Positions 1-11,042 of a stretch of DNA of 64,000 bases are shown in pieces. The stretch is from Saposhnikovia divaricata (Eukaryota > Streptophyta > Magnoliopsida > Apiales > Apiaceae), in the NCBI GenBank assembly GCA_036435485.1, contig CM071595.1, positions 103,036,580-103,100,579 on the forward strand, in the 5' to 3' direction. The notes below the pieces were generated by a model. That model did not search any database, had not been told where the DNA came from, and saw only the letters and a list, made by a program, of their open reading frames with translations. The translations under genes were made by a program, and so were the position numbers. Within the stretch, counting starts at the first letter, position 1, and each line of letters starts with the position of its first letter.

Positions 1-1446
1 AGCCCTTCGGGAGGCCGGAAAGTAGTGGTAGATGAGCTTGCTAGGTGGGAGAAAGCTTGGTTGAAGGAACTAAGCTTTTTGGAACAAAAACCTTGTATAT
101 ATTTAAGTATATATAAAAAAGAGAAGGTTTTTGAGATGAAGTAGGTGTAGAAAGTATTTGGATATATTGAGAGAGCTCACACTTCTAAATTCCCAGCACT
201 TATTTGGCTCCTTAGCTTGTAGGAAATGGTTGGGGGAAGGGGTTTATTTATAGGAGGAGTTGGGTGGAAGTAAGGGTGGAGATTGAAGGAAAAAGGAGTG
301 GTTGAGATGAAAAGCACTTGGATTGATGAGGTGGAAAGTGGTTTTGTGTTTGTTGGGAGTGGTATTGTGTTTCTTTGCAAGTGGGGGTGGTTTACTACAT
401 TAATATTCCAGCTGGTCTTATCCCCTTAATATATTGTATCGGACTCGTATCAATTAACGAATAAATACGTAACATATTTCGTTAATTAAATACCCGATTA
501 ATACGAAAATTCCGAATAAATAATTCTAAAATTATGGAGAATTTAGGAATATTATAAAATGGAATTCTGGAAAGTTTGGTCAATAATGGTCAACGTTGAC
601 TTGGTCAAACGTGGACCCACTGTCTCGATTTTCGTGCCCGGACCAAAATTCTCAGAAAATTACGAAACTTTTACAATGCATAGAAAATAACATTTAAGTG
701 ACCCATCTCAAGTTTCAAGTCATTCTAGCAAGTGGAAGTATTTTATTTGGATTTAATACGATTAAATCAGGTTTCGGTTCCGAATAAAATACGATTGGTC
801 TTTCTATGAAATGGATGCATCTTTTGACCAATGTTTTGACTTGAATATATACTTAGAATATATTTCCTAATATATAAAATATATTGAGAGTGTAGGAAAT
901 ATTTTTGAGTATTTAAAATAATTTTCTCCAAAAATGGAATAAATTTAAGAAGTTGGAGAAAAATTACTTTAAATATTTCTAGCACGAGATAAAAATGAGT
1001 ATTAATATTCTACCACTGAATATTAATATTCTTGAGGATAAAAATATTTTGAGTGCGAAGGCGGAATATTTTTGAATAAAAACAGATCGCTTTTAAATAT
1101 AGCACGAGTTCTCTAAAGAATATTAATCCTCGAATATTCTTTGTTCAAGCCTGTCGCCTTATCAATTTTGCAACGAAGATCTAAAAAATATAAAACCTCG
1201 ATATTTCTTGTTCGATCTTTATTGCCTTGGTGTAGAGATATATTCCATAAAAATATAATTTTAATTTTTCGCAATAATGGAATATCTCTTATAACTAAAA
1301 ATAGATATTTGCCAGAATTGACTTTTGACTTTTGACGGAATCAATTAAATTAAATGGACTAGTGGAGAGGATAACTAAGTGTCATTAAATTTTATGTTAA
1401 ATTGTACAAATACCAAAATAAATAATATATCGAAGATATCCTTTCA
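1..1446. other. AT-rich non-genic stretch left of the Tat element
   Basis: I recognise no gene, RNA or transposon terminus here. The first 170 bases are more GC-balanced than the rest. From about 420 the sequence is AT-rich with short inverted AATATT-type words around 1000-1130. Open frames at 177-380 and 767-985 are low-complexity and match nothing I know. It could be part of an older LTR or intergenic DNA. It directly abuts the broken integrase of the Tat element, so a deletion or rearrangement point lies near 1446. Confidence 0.5.
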
Positions 1447-1954
1447 GTATTCCATACCTGCACATGACATTCTCCCAGAAGAACTGCGTGACTTGCTTGG
1501 TTGTAATTTTAGCCAAAGGTTTGGCCTCAATCCACTTCATGAAGTAATCAACAGCTACGACCAGGAACTTCCTTTGAGCAGTGGCCATCGGAAAGGGCCC
1601 AAGTATATCCATCCCCCACATAGCGAAAGGAATGGGGGAGCTGACGGATGTCAACATCTCAGGTGGCTGCCTAACCACTGGTGCATGTTTCTGGCACCGA
1701 TCACACCTTTTCACGTACTCCTTGGCATCAGCCATTATCTCAGGCCAATAAAACCCGAGCCTGACTATCTTGTGAGCTAGGGCCCTGCCCCCCAAGTGTT
1801 GTCCACAGATTCCCTCATGAACCTCCTCAATAGCTGATCTGGCCTCTTCAGGCCTCAAACACTTTAGGTACGGAATCACAAAAGACTTCTTGTAGAGTAT
1901 CCCTTTAATCAAAGCATGCCTCAACGCCCTCACAGATAATTTTCGTGCCTCCAT
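1447..1954 (-). pseudogene. Integrase fragment (Tat-type), truncated
   Basis: The conceptual protein carries an HHCC zinc-binding domain (HEGICGQH, then CDRCQKH) followed by the first part of the DDE core with its first aspartate in WGMDILGPFP. Homology stops after CRYGI near base 1447, before the second catalytic Asp and the Glu, and the frame then runs into unrelated sequence. In an intact element this enzyme inserts the cDNA into the chromosome. The frame between this piece and the upstream RNase H (1955-2174) is also disturbed. The truncation leaves it inactive. Confidence 0.85.
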
Positions 1955-2174
1955 GGCATCGGTCGGGAGCCAACCGATCTCAAGGTGTGCTTTTATGGGA
2001 TCTATCCAACATTACCTTACCCCAATAGGGGCAACCAACTTTGCATCAATAGTAGGGGTTCTCAAAACTTGGAAGTAGACACTTCCAGAATAATTCTCTA
2101 TCTCGGAGGAGGCAAACTTAGATAAGGCATCGGTTTTCCTCCCTCGGAATGTGCTCAATGTAGCACTCATCGAA

Positions 2175-2576
2175 TTAAGTCATTACTGCCTTCACAAGCC
2201 TTAAGTACTTTGCCATGGTTTCATCCCTTGCCTCAAACTCTCCATTGACCTGGGCCACAACTTGCCTTGAATCTCCACAAACTTTAAGATTTTTAACCCT
2301 TAGTGCTCCTGTCAAACCAAGTCCAGCTATCAAAGCTTCATACTCTGCCTCATTATTGGTTGTTGGGAAGTCCAACTTTAGGGCGTATTCAATCATAAAT
2401 CCATTGAGACTTTGCAGGACAAGACCTGCACCACTTGCTTTTGTTTTTGATGCCCCATCAAAATAGAGCATCCAAAATTCTTTCTCCTCAATCACGGGTT
2501 CCTTGTCCTCCTTATTGCCTTCCTGAAGTATCTCCTGACCCCTGAGTTCTTGGTTATCAATGGTGCATTCAACCAC
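2175..2576 (-). pseudogene. Second (archaeal-type) RNase H domain
   Basis: The translated segment shows LYFDGASKTKASGAGLVL with the first catalytic Asp, then NNEAEYEALIAGL with the conserved Glu, and KVCGDSRQVVAQVNGEF with the third acidic position. This is the archaeal-like RNase H that the Tat lineage acquired in addition to its original one; it degrades RNA in the RNA-DNA hybrid. The domain itself is fairly intact, but its connection to the neighbouring RT/RNase H (2577-2609) is frameshifted and it ends in a stop before integrase. Confidence 0.85.
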
Positions 2577-2609
2577 GAAGTCAGCGAGTGCTTGATCTTT
2601 GATGGCCGT

Positions 2610-3870
2610 CTATGGCTTATACTTAATTTCGAATTCTCCCAACTCGATTGCCCACTTGATGAGCCTACCACTGGCTTTAGGGCTGTGTAAGATATTCCTC
2701 AGTGGTTGTCCTGTAAGGACCTCGATTTTGTGAGCCTGAAAATAGGGTCGTAATTTCCTAGAGGCAGTTACCAATGCTAAGGCAAACTTTTCAATAGTGG
2801 AGTAGTTCAACTCTGCTCCATGTAAAACTTTGCTAACATAATAACGGGTTTCTGAACCTTGTCTTCATCCTTTACGAGTACTGTGCTCACAGCTTGATCC
2901 GAAATTGCCAAGTAAAGATAGAGGATTTCTCCCACACTTGGCTTGGCCAACAGCGGGGCTTCAGCCATATACTTCTTCACCTGTTCAAAGGCCTCTTGGA
3001 TTTCTTCTGTCCATTCAAAGTTTTTTACTTTCTTTATTGTTTTGAAGAACGGCAAACATTTATCTCCGGATTTAGAGACGAACCTACCCAATGCAGCAAT
3101 CCTCCCAGTCAGTTTCTGTACGTCCCTTATGGAACGTGGTGGTTCCATACTAAGATAGCTTTAATCTTGTCGGGGTTAGCCTCGATACCTCATTTCGAGA
3201 CCATAAGACCTAAGAACTTCCCTGACCCAACACCAAAAGCGAACTTGGCAGGGTTCAACATCATCTTGTGGCGTCTTAACACTTCAAATGCCTCTCGTAG
3301 GTGCTGAATATGATCTGCCTTGCATAGGCTCTTCACCAACATGTCATCCACATAAACTTCCATAGTCTTTCCAATGAGATGAGCAAAAATCTTGTTTACC
3401 AACCTTTGATAGGTAGCTCCTGCATTTTTTAGTCCAAAAGCCATGACCAGGTAACAATACACACCAAAGTCAGTGATAAATGATACCTTAGGAATATCAT
3501 CCTTGTGCATCTTTATTTGATTGTAGCCACTAAATCCATCCATGAAACTCAACATCTCGTGCCCAGCCGTGGCATCTATCAACATATCGATCCTTGGCAA
3601 GGGAAAACAGTCCTTTGGGCATGCATCATTCAGATCAGTGAAGTCTATACACATCCTCCACTTTCCATTAGCCTTCTTGACCATTACTGGATTAGCCAAC
3701 CATTCCGGGAACTGAATTTCCTCAATGAAGCCTGCCTCTAGGAGTTTGTCAACTTCCTATTTTATGGCTTCTTGCCTCTCAGGTGCAAAATTCATCTTCT
3801 TTTGTTTCACCGCCTTCCGGTCTGGATCTACATTTAAGTTGTGTGTTATCAATTGAGGATCTATCCCTGG
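2610..3870 (-). pseudogene. Reverse transcriptase and first RNase H (Tat-type)
   Basis: Three frames cover the domain. Residues from 3699 down to 3190 hold WRMCIDFTDLNDACPKD, the FSGYNQIKM block and the catalytic YVDD box near 3340-3350. 3148-2807 continues through the thumb/connection (LTGRIAALGRFVSKSGDKC). 2810-2610 is the decayed gypsy RNase H (NYSTIEKFALALVTASRKLR). An in-frame stop lies near 3758 and frameshifts near 3160 and 2808. The protein would copy element RNA into cDNA in virus-like particles. It is non-functional here. Confidence 0.9.
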
Positions 3871-4520
3871 CATATCAGATGCTGTCCACGCAAAGACGTC
3901 ACTATTGTCTTGCAAGAGGTGATCAATTTGCTTTTCAAAGGGTCTTTCAGAAATGCCCCAATATGAGTAACCTTCTCAGAATCTCCTAACTCCAAAGGTA
4001 TGGGAACCAAGTCCTCTGCTGGTTTTCCTCTCTGCTTTTCATCCTCTCGAACATCCATATCCTCAATCGGAAGGACCTGCCCCCCAATTCCATCCGGCCT
4101 CAGTGCGGCCACATAACAACTCCTTTCCATCTTTTGATCTCCTTTGTCTTCTCCTACTCCATTTCTAGTTGGGAACTTAATCTTCAAATGATAGGTAGAG
4201 GCAACTGCCTTAAAAGCATGAAGTCCCGTCCTACCTAGGATAGCATTGTATGTGGACGTGGCTTTGATAACCAAGAAATTTAACATCTGAGTAGCCTTCC
4301 GTGGCTCTTGCCCTATAGTCATGGGTAGCTGAATTGTCCCATCAACTTTTGACTCCACTCCGTTAAACCCATATATGGGCAAGTTTGATGGTGTCAACTG
4401 AGACTCGGTATATCCCATCTTCAAGAATGCATCATGGAACGCTTCGGTGAGATAATCAAGAACCATTGTCAATCAAGACTCTCTTCACTTGGGAGTTGCC
4501 TATCACAGGTGAGATAATCA
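3861..4520 (-). pseudogene. Aspartic protease region (Tat-type)
   Basis: Just upstream of the long frame (4472-3861) the sequence reads VLIDNGS followed by a stop, so the protease active site (normally D-S/T-G) appears as D-N-G, and the frame shifts within about ten codons. The downstream part contains FHDAFLKMGY, the LPMTIG strand and the ILGRTGLHAFKAV block typical of plant Tat proteases. The enzyme would cleave the Gag-Pol polyprotein. Both the shift and the stop inactivate it. Confidence 0.8.
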
Positions 4521-6420
4521 ATGGGTCATCATGGCTACGATGTGCATCACCTCTCGTGCATACGCCTTTCTGGAATTTCTACTTGTCCCGGCCGCTGTTG
4601 GGCCACCAAAGATCATGTTTATCACCGGCCCCCGGGGCTGCGGATTGTGGTTACGATCCTCATCTTTCCTACCATAATCCCGCCTTGGGTTTCCCCGATC
4701 CCCATCTTTGCAGAATTTATTCAATTTTCCCCTGCGAATCAAGAACTCAATCTCATCTTTCAATTGTCTACAATCGTCGGTATCATGTCCCACATCTTTG
4801 TAGAACCGGCAGTACTGAGTCTTGTTTCTTTTCTCAGGATCAGTCCTTAGTGGCTTCGGCCATCTCACATCCCTGTCCTTTTCTATCTCCATCAGGATTT
4901 GGCTTCTTGGGGTATTCAACCTTGCATACTCCGTAAACCTTTGCCCCGGACTCCCCTTTTTAGGAGCTTAATTAGAATCTCTGCCCGTACGCGGGTATTT
5001 ATCTCTCCCATCATATTCTTGCTCTTGCTTTCGCTTCTTAGAATTGTCACCATTCACGGTGTTTCCCGTTCCAAACTCCTTCTTTAGACTATCCTCAGCT
5101 TTAATATACTTATCAGCCCTTCATTGGAGCTTAGCCATGTTCTCAGGGGGATGTTTTTCCAGTGACCTCTTAAAGAAGAGGTCAGTGGTTCCATGCTCCA
5201 GGGCTACCATGGCCACCTTATTCTCCAAGTTTGTGATGTTCAATGTCTCTTTGGTGAATCGCTTGAGGTAATCTCTTAAATTTTCATTCTTTCCTTGCAC
5301 CACATACATAAGAGATGCAGAACTTTTCTCATGAACTCTTCCACTAATGAATTGGCTGACAAAAGTGGCACTCAGCTCCTTGAAAGAGCCAATTGAATTC
5401 GGGGGAAGACGGCTATACCAACGTTGTGCCATGCCCGACAGGGTTTGAGGGAATGCCCTACACTTGAGAGCGTCACTAGCTGGCTACAGAAACAGCGCGT
5501 TTGAAAATGTCCTAACATGATTGGCGGGATCGCCCGTTCCATCATAAACCTTAATAGTGGGCATCTTAAATATCCTAGAAACATGAGCATTCATCACCTC
5601 CTCAGTGAATGGGGGTGTGGGATCGTCAGGGTCTCCCAGCGGCATCAAATCCTTAGGGTCTCCCCTAGGAATTTCAACCCTTGTTGGTCTTCCAGTTGGG
5701 GTGTCTACCGTTCTTTGTCTCCTTGACGACCTCTCCAAGTTGATTAGAGGAATCTCCCTTGAAGCCGGAGGGGGTCGATTCTGATTTTACCTGGCTTGCT
5801 CTCTTGCCATGTCGTCCTTCAGCCTTAGGATCTCGGCGGCCTCGTGTGCCTTGATTCTCTCGACAACTATCTGAGGGGGTCCATCATGGATTCTTCGGTG
5901 AGCCTGGCCTATAGGCTCCTTGCTTGGACGTCGCCTCCTTGGGGCTTCATCCCTATCTTCCTCCGAGGATGATTCATTAGAATACGGGCCTGAGTAATCA
6001 TGGTATTGCTCGCCTTGATTGGGTCTTAAACCTCTGATGTAAGGTGGATTGTACGGCTCGAGTATCTGGAGGGCGTGACCACTTGGTCCGGCCTGATACG
6101 GGGGATAGTTGGGCAAGCCATACGCCGGGTTCGTGCTTGCGGGGATCAAGGTAGTAGAGATCTGAGCGATGGGGGGGAGCGGATTGTCCTTCGAGAGGGG
6201 AGACCACCATCTGAAGGGGATTCGTCTTTTGGGTGGTGGGATTCGTCACTAAGGGTAACGCTCCATGAGTTTGCGTTTCGGTTCCTTGAGGTTGAGTGGT
6301 TAGTGTCTGGGAATCCGTCCCTGGGGGTACCTGTTCCCCAATCGGGGGTGCAGTAGTGCTGGTAGTGGTTTCAGAAAGTGTTGGTGTTCTCCGGGTAGTA
6401 ACCATGGTTGATATCCGCAT
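4518..6420 (-). pseudogene. Gag (Tat-type), frameshifted
   Basis: The nucleocapsid/capsid protein is spread over at least four frames: 6420-5998 (Ser/Thr/Pro-rich N terminus), 6149-5787 (acidic and basic linker, ending in a coiled-coil-like helix), 5738-5484 (IKVYDGTGDPANHVRTF, typical start of a plant retrotransposon gag domain), 5432-5121 (capsid core, WYSRLPPNSI and YLKRFTKE) and 4919-4518 with the knuckle-like CRFYKDVGHDTDDC. The second Met (about 6405) is the likelier start because the first lies next to the primer-binding site. Confidence 0.85.
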
Positions 6421-6436
6421 CCCATAGACGGCGCCA
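6419..6436 (-). other. Primer-binding site of the Tat element
   Basis: On the minus strand the 18 bases read TGGCGCCGTCTATGGGAT, two bases after the LTR end. The first nine match the complement of a plant tRNA-Asp 3' end (from memory of that tRNA); the rest diverges, so the primer identity is tentative. Confidence 0.65.
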
Positions 6437-6438
6437 AA

Positions 6439-6937
6439 TGTTGTGGAACGAAAAGTAGGGTGTATTTAATGCTAGGGTTTATGGAAGCTTCGAGCTTTAA
6501 TGGCTAATCAATTGTTTCGTGACTTAACTCGGGTCCTCACAAGATGCCTACGTATCTTGCAAATATCAAGAATCAAGCCAAAAAACGTAGTTCTGTTTGT
6601 GTGGAATCGGATCCTTATATAGGTGTTGAGAACCCTAGAATCAGAGTAAAATTAGGTGTCTTGGTTGGCAAGCCACAAATTAGGCCCAATTCTAGATCCT
6701 TCCGGATGGAAGGTGGATAAACATTGAAATTGTATGTCTTGGAGGTCACTCCAAAGATGATTTGGTTTCCTTTTGGAGTCAATAACGGAGTCTTTTATTT
6801 GGTTGATTTAATAGCTATGAAATTATTATCATAATTAGGGTTTTGGGCCTCATAAATGGGCTTTGACCTTGGACCATCCTAGGTTCATTTAATGTGTCAT
6901 TAAATGTATTTTTAGGGCTTATTTCCAGCCCATATCA
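6439..6937 (-). repeat. 5' LTR of the Tat element (outer end tentative)
   Basis: The inner end is fixed by the primer-binding site: on the minus strand the LTR ends CCACAACA. A TATA box (minus-strand TATATAA, 6615-6621) lies about 180 bp from that end. The outer end is set at CCCATATCA (6937), giving TG...CA termini on either strand, but no second LTR exists to confirm it. A later boundary up to about 7110 is possible. Confidence 0.55.
6615..6621 (-). promoter_or_regulatory. TATA box of the Tat 5' LTR
   Basis: Minus-strand TATATAA within CCTATATAAGG, in the expected U3 position of the LTR, roughly 180 bp upstream of the LTR/primer-binding-site boundary. Confidence 0.55.
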
Positions 6938-7065
6938 ATATTAATACAGTATAATAAATAAAAAATTTCTGAAAAATAAATAAATAAAAATTGGAAATTT
7001 TAAATTAAAATATAATAAATATTTAAATTTATAAAATAAAAGTAGCCAGTTTCACACTCCCTCTG

Positions 7066-7130
7066 TCACGCTCAATTGTTTACATTGGGGGACGGGGGCG
7101 TGACGCGCATTTTAAGGCTTCTAAAATGTA
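7066..7130 (+). mobile_element. Possible Stowaway-like MITE terminus
   Basis: CTCCCTCTGTCACGCTCAAT and the following ATTGTTTACATTGGGGGACG resemble the CTCCCTCCGTCC terminal repeats of plant Tc1/mariner Stowaway elements, followed by the GCGCATTTTAAGG seen in such elements. I found no matching inverted end nearby, so this is at most a one-ended relic. Confidence 0.3.
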
Positions 7131-7460
7131 TATTTACATAATATTTTTAAAAATATTATCCCACAAGTAGATCTATATTGAAAACTTACAAACCACTTAC
7201 ATTTGGTGTTAAACGGGTACAAAATATGAAAATATAAATAAATAAAAATAAAGTATTCATGTAAATGTATAATTCATTTCATAATTAAAATATTCTTTTT
7301 TTATAATTTTAAATGTTATGAAAAGAAATAGTGATTATTTGAAAAAAGTCTACTATAACAAAATTTAGAAAAATATGAATTATCGAAAGAATAAATTTCG
7401 AAAATACATTCTTTTAAAAATAGACTAAAAATAATAACCAAAATTTATCTGAATACTATT

Positions 7461-7500
7461 TTATAAAGTTTTGTACATGGCACGGGTATAAAAGTATATA
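7461..7500 (+). mobile_element. Relic of a Helitron-type 3' end
   Basis: TTATAAAG...GGCACGGGTATAAAA matches the Helitron end at 7821-7859 over most of its length, but the hairpin is imperfect and the terminal CTAG reads GTAT. It looks like a decayed, related 3' terminus. Confidence 0.35.
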
Positions 7501-7831
7501 ATTGGGATAAATGGGTTATGTGGTATGACATGGTATAGTTGTTTGCGGTCCAGTAATGACTAAAAAATAAGAGAAAAATATAGTAATTTTAAACATTCTA
7601 TTAAAATAATTTAAAATAGATATATAAATACAATAACATTCAATAATAAAATGATTATAAAATGTAATAGTATTTTTTCAAATAGAAATTAAAATTATAT
7701 CTTTTTGAAGAAGATTAATATATGTAAGAATATAATAATTAAACTATTAAAAAATATCATAATACTGAACAAATCGATAAAAATATTAAAATTTTAATTA
7801 AATCGAAGAATAAAATTATTTTATAAAGCAT

Positions 7832-7859
7832 CCTGTGCATTGCACGGGTATAAAACTAG
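7832..7859 (+). mobile_element. Helitron 3' terminus
   Basis: A seven-pair stem (CCTGTGC / GCACGGG, one G-T pair, loop ATT, 7832-7848) is followed seven bases later by CTAG (7856-7859) and a host T. A hairpin 5-12 bases before a CTRR end, inserted next to T, is the standard plant Helitron 3' signature. The 5' TC end was not located, so the element length is unknown; no Rep/helicase coding is present, so it would be non-autonomous. Confidence 0.55.
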
Positions 7860-7860
7860 T

Positions 7861-9706
7861 AAATATTCTAAAAACATAGAAACTACTCATTACTATTCCA
7901 TCCGTTCATTTTATCTTGACATAGAATGAGAATGTAAAAAGCAAATAACAACTAGTCTTCTTCTTCGAGTATAATAGTTGTAGTTGTTCTTCAATTCGGT
8001 ATATACAATAATGCTCTTTTGAAGCTTCTGTAATTATCCTAATCTGTAACATATACTAGAGCGGCGTTCTCGATCTTGGCTTCATCTTCTACTATCTGAT
8101 TTACAATTTTCTTGAGTTTATCCATGTCTGTTAATTCATTCTATTGTAAAATTATTTCGTTATCTTGCATTTTTTTTTTGTTCTTTAGTCCTGAATTTCA
8201 TTGAATGTGAGCTGTTTACTAGTAATCAATTTGAAATTTGTTGTTGATAAACATTTTGATCCTTACGAAAAGTGAAATATTCTTGATTCTTTCTGCAATT
8301 ATGCAATTTTCTATAAAAATTGATTGACTCATGATTATTGTCAGAAAATCGCAAAAAAGTTACAAAAAATTGTCACAAATTAATATATCCGTAAGTTATA
8401 ATAAAAAAAATCTACCTATCTTTATGGTTGTTCACTATCTCATAATTTTATGTATCAACAATCAAAGTGATATATCTTGTACTTAATTTTCTTCTTATTC
8501 TCTATCTATCTCTACTTCTAATATGCATCCCTACTTGTTTCTAGATATTCTAAATTTTCTTTTTTAAAATACTACAAATATTGCCCATGCTTCGAGCACG
8601 GGAAAATTAAATTATTTATCTATTTAATTGATGATTAAAAGACAAAATATGACGATTATACGGAAAAGGATTGTCATAATAACTTGCAAAACTAAATAAG
8701 TACAACATAAACCTACATCATATACTTATTAAAATCATATACTTATATCATCATCCAATACAATCAAGTTGTATAAAAGAGTCTCTAGTATTAGTTTACG
8801 ATGAAACCGAAACCACTTCCTTGTCACACTAAACTTGATCCCCCAATTTTTTCGGTAAATGTCCTATAGTTGATCAAACATATTCATACAAAATTTAGTG
8901 AATTAAAATAAAATTTTGTACATAGACGGCCTTATTATTTTTTATTTATATACATGTATGAATAAAATAATTAATGATATAATATATAATAAATAATAAA
9001 TTATATCAAATTTTCAATAAATCGATATACTATTTGAAAGGATATAATATAAAATTTAAGTTGTAACACTAAAAATTATAAGATATAATAATCTTGCTAA
9101 GTTATTATATTTGATAGTCATAATAGATAAAATCAATCAATTAACAAAATTTAGAATAGCTTATACGAAAGGATTATAAGAAATATACATGATGTTATTA
9201 TTACATGATTTTAGGAATTATAATGTTATAATGATGTTCTATTTGATTTGATATGATTTGTTTGATAAAACATTAGCCATACAAATTTGAAGTGGAATTA
9301 GGAAATGAGTCTTGAATTTTAGTTTCCCATTTAAAAAAGGATAAGTATTGAATTATTATTTTTAAAGAAAGATTAGGATTAGGATTTATAATTGATCAAT
9401 TAGCAATCATTAAGGACATAATTAATTTGAAATCATTGAGATTAAACAAAATCAAACAACTGTGTATAATATATTAGTTGATTAATATGTGTAGAAGGTG
9501 TTACACATATTAATAATGAAAAAAAGGAAAAAAAATTGTTCATCTTGAAGTCAAAAGATTGATTTGTATATATTATTTTGTTTAGCGTATATAAAGGTTA
9601 TTGACTGATTTTTTCCTTTTTGGAGGGAAAGTTTCTGACTTGTTTAAACAAAGAAACTTATTGATGATCGAAAAGTATATAATTGAAAAAATACACCTAG
9701 ATATAA
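7861..9706. other. AT-rich intergenic stretch, no gene seen
   Basis: No coding region or complete transposon was recognised. A GC-clamped hairpin (CCCATGC / GCACGGG, 8583-8601) recalls the Helitron hairpins but lacks a CTAG end on either strand. Confidence 0.5.
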
Positions 9707-9724
9707 TACACCTAGATATAATGG
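9692..9724 (+). repeat. SINE target site, partially duplicated in tandem
   Basis: The left copy of the target duplication (9707-9724) is directly preceded by another 15-base copy (TACACCTAGATATAA, 9692-9706). The word therefore occurs twice before the SINE and once after it. Confidence 0.85.
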
Positions 9725-9905
9725 AAGGGGTTGAGTTGGCACAGTGGTAAGTGCCCAATCCGTGAACCGTGAGGTCACGGGTTCGACTCCTGCCGGGGGT
9801 CAAAAACCGGAAACCTTTGTGTAGGGGCATGATTGCGTACATCCTACCCCCTCAGACCCTGCTCATGCGGGATATACTGAGTACGTTGTGTTGTGTTGTG
9901 TTTTT
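9725..9905 (+). mobile_element. tRNA-derived SINE with 18-bp target duplication
   Basis: About 181 bp with a tRNA-like head: RNA polymerase III box A (TTGGCACAGTGG, 9736-9747) and box B (GGTTCGACTCC, 9780-9790). A non-tRNA body follows and the 3' end is GAGTACG plus a short GTTGT repeat and a T run, like plant TS/Au-type SINEs. It is flanked by perfect 18-bp repeats TACACCTAGATATAATGG at 9707-9724 and 9906-9923, as expected from target-primed insertion. The perfect duplication implies a fairly recent event. Confidence 0.9.
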
Positions 9906-10133
9906 TACACCTAGATATAATGGGAGTATATGTCTTGTAACACGATTATGTATAACACGTCTCATTTGAAACAGGTTATAATATATTACTATATTAATGA
10001 AGGAAAAAAAATTCCGACCACAGACTTGCAATGATGAAGGTGCGTCTTGTTTTGATATGAATGTACCGTTATAAGTTTGCAAGTTTATTGTTAGTAGTGA
10101 TACTTTACAATCTTATAAGTATAATCTTACAAG

Positions 10134-10515
10134 TGTGGGAGTTATTATGAAAAGTATTTTTGCAAAAAAAAAAACCAAGTGGGAGTTGTTGGATTTTGGT
10201 TTGTTTGCCAAAAAACTCCTAAAGAAATTAAATACATAAACTATGTATTTGTAAGTTATAATATATATTGATTGTGCACAAAATGTAACGGATTGTATTG
10301 ATTAATATTAATGAGTAATTAAAAGGGTAGTTACATACTTTGGGAGTGGAGATGGTGCAAGAAGCCTACATATAGTGGATTTTTTCCTATAGAAAAAGGT
10401 ATTTTAAGGAATAGAGAGCTTGTTCAATACATACATCGGAACTCCCAAAACACTTTCTCAATTTCTTTATACTAGATAATAAAATATTAGATATTTCATA
10501 AGACAAAATACTTCA
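10134..10515 (+). repeat. 5' LTR of the outermost nest element
   Basis: 382 bp, near-identical to 35364-35739. It contains an internal AAGTGGGAG followed by TGTTGGATTTTGG that mimics a polypurine tract plus LTR start, but homology between the two copies begins earlier, at TGTGGGAG, where the target duplication also lies. Confidence 0.85.
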
Positions 10516-10516
10516 T

Positions 10517-10528
10517 TATTATCAGAGC
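10517..10528 (+). other. Degenerate primer-binding site (initiator Met tRNA type)
   Basis: TATTATCAGAGC directly after the LTR matches the common plant TGGTATCAGAGC primer-binding site at 10 of 12 positions. Confidence 0.6.
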
Positions 10529-11042
10529 TAATTTTCATTTTTTTATTACTGCTACAGCCTGCTTGTGTGACATCATTTTGGCGTGAGAGCTGACTCTGTT
10601 TTTCTCCGGAAGTACCACGTTCTTGCTACAGACCTTCTATGATTTGTTACATCTCTTGGTTATTTTGTGTGGTGTTGACTTTGTGTGTAATTTTTTTTTT
10701 TCACATCCTACCTATTTTGCTTAACTTAATAATATCTACTTATTTTGCTTTACATAGTTGGCTTAGTTATCTTTTTGAGATTATCACCTGCTTTTGTTAT
10801 GTACTCCCCATTCTTATAATATAGTTTTTGTCTCTGCACGTGTCGCAATATTTTAGTAATTAGTTTATCTTTTGTATGCTGATTTATGCTCTGTTATATG
10901 TTTGGTTGTAAGTGCATTTGTGTGGCCTGACATAATTTTTTTTCAGATTGGTACTTGTTTCATTCTTTTTGTAATATTTTTTTTTTGACAATAGTTTATC
11001 TCTCTGTTCATAGATATTGTGAGTTGTTTTTGGTTCATTCAT
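10529..11042 (+). other. Left internal part of the outermost element
   Basis: About 0.5 kb of T-rich, stop-dense sequence with no recognisable protein. It ends in TTCAT (11038-11042), the left copy of the target duplication of the minus-strand Tekay element. Confidence 0.6.

Larger units (their letters stand above)
1447..6937 (-). mobile_element. Truncated Tat-lineage Ty3/Gypsy retrotransposon
   Basis: Reading on the minus strand from the right, the order is LTR, primer-binding site, gag, protease, reverse transcriptase, gypsy RNase H, a second archaeal-type RNase H, integrase zinc finger, and the start of the integrase core, where it breaks off. Two RNase H domains before integrase are the known hallmark of the plant Tat/Ogre/Retand lineage. 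The 3' part of integrase and the 3' LTR are missing, so no target duplication can be read. All frames are broken by shifts and stops, so the copy is dead. Confidence 0.9.

Noticed and set aside
177..380. 67-codon minus-strand open frame
   Set aside because: Pro/Ser/Thr-rich low-complexity translation with no recognisable domain or neighbouring gene structure.
8583..8601. Third Helitron end at a CCCATGC/GCACGGG hairpin
   Set aside because: No CTAG/CTRR terminus follows at the right distance on either strand.
9725..9800. Possible tRNA gene
   Set aside because: Box A and B are present but there is no acceptor stem or cloverleaf, and the unit continues to a SINE tail within an 18-bp target duplication.
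10184..10515. LTR starting at TGTTGGATTTTGG after AAGTGGGAG
   Set aside because: Homology between the two copies starts earlier (TGTGGGAG), exactly where the ACAAG target duplication abuts.
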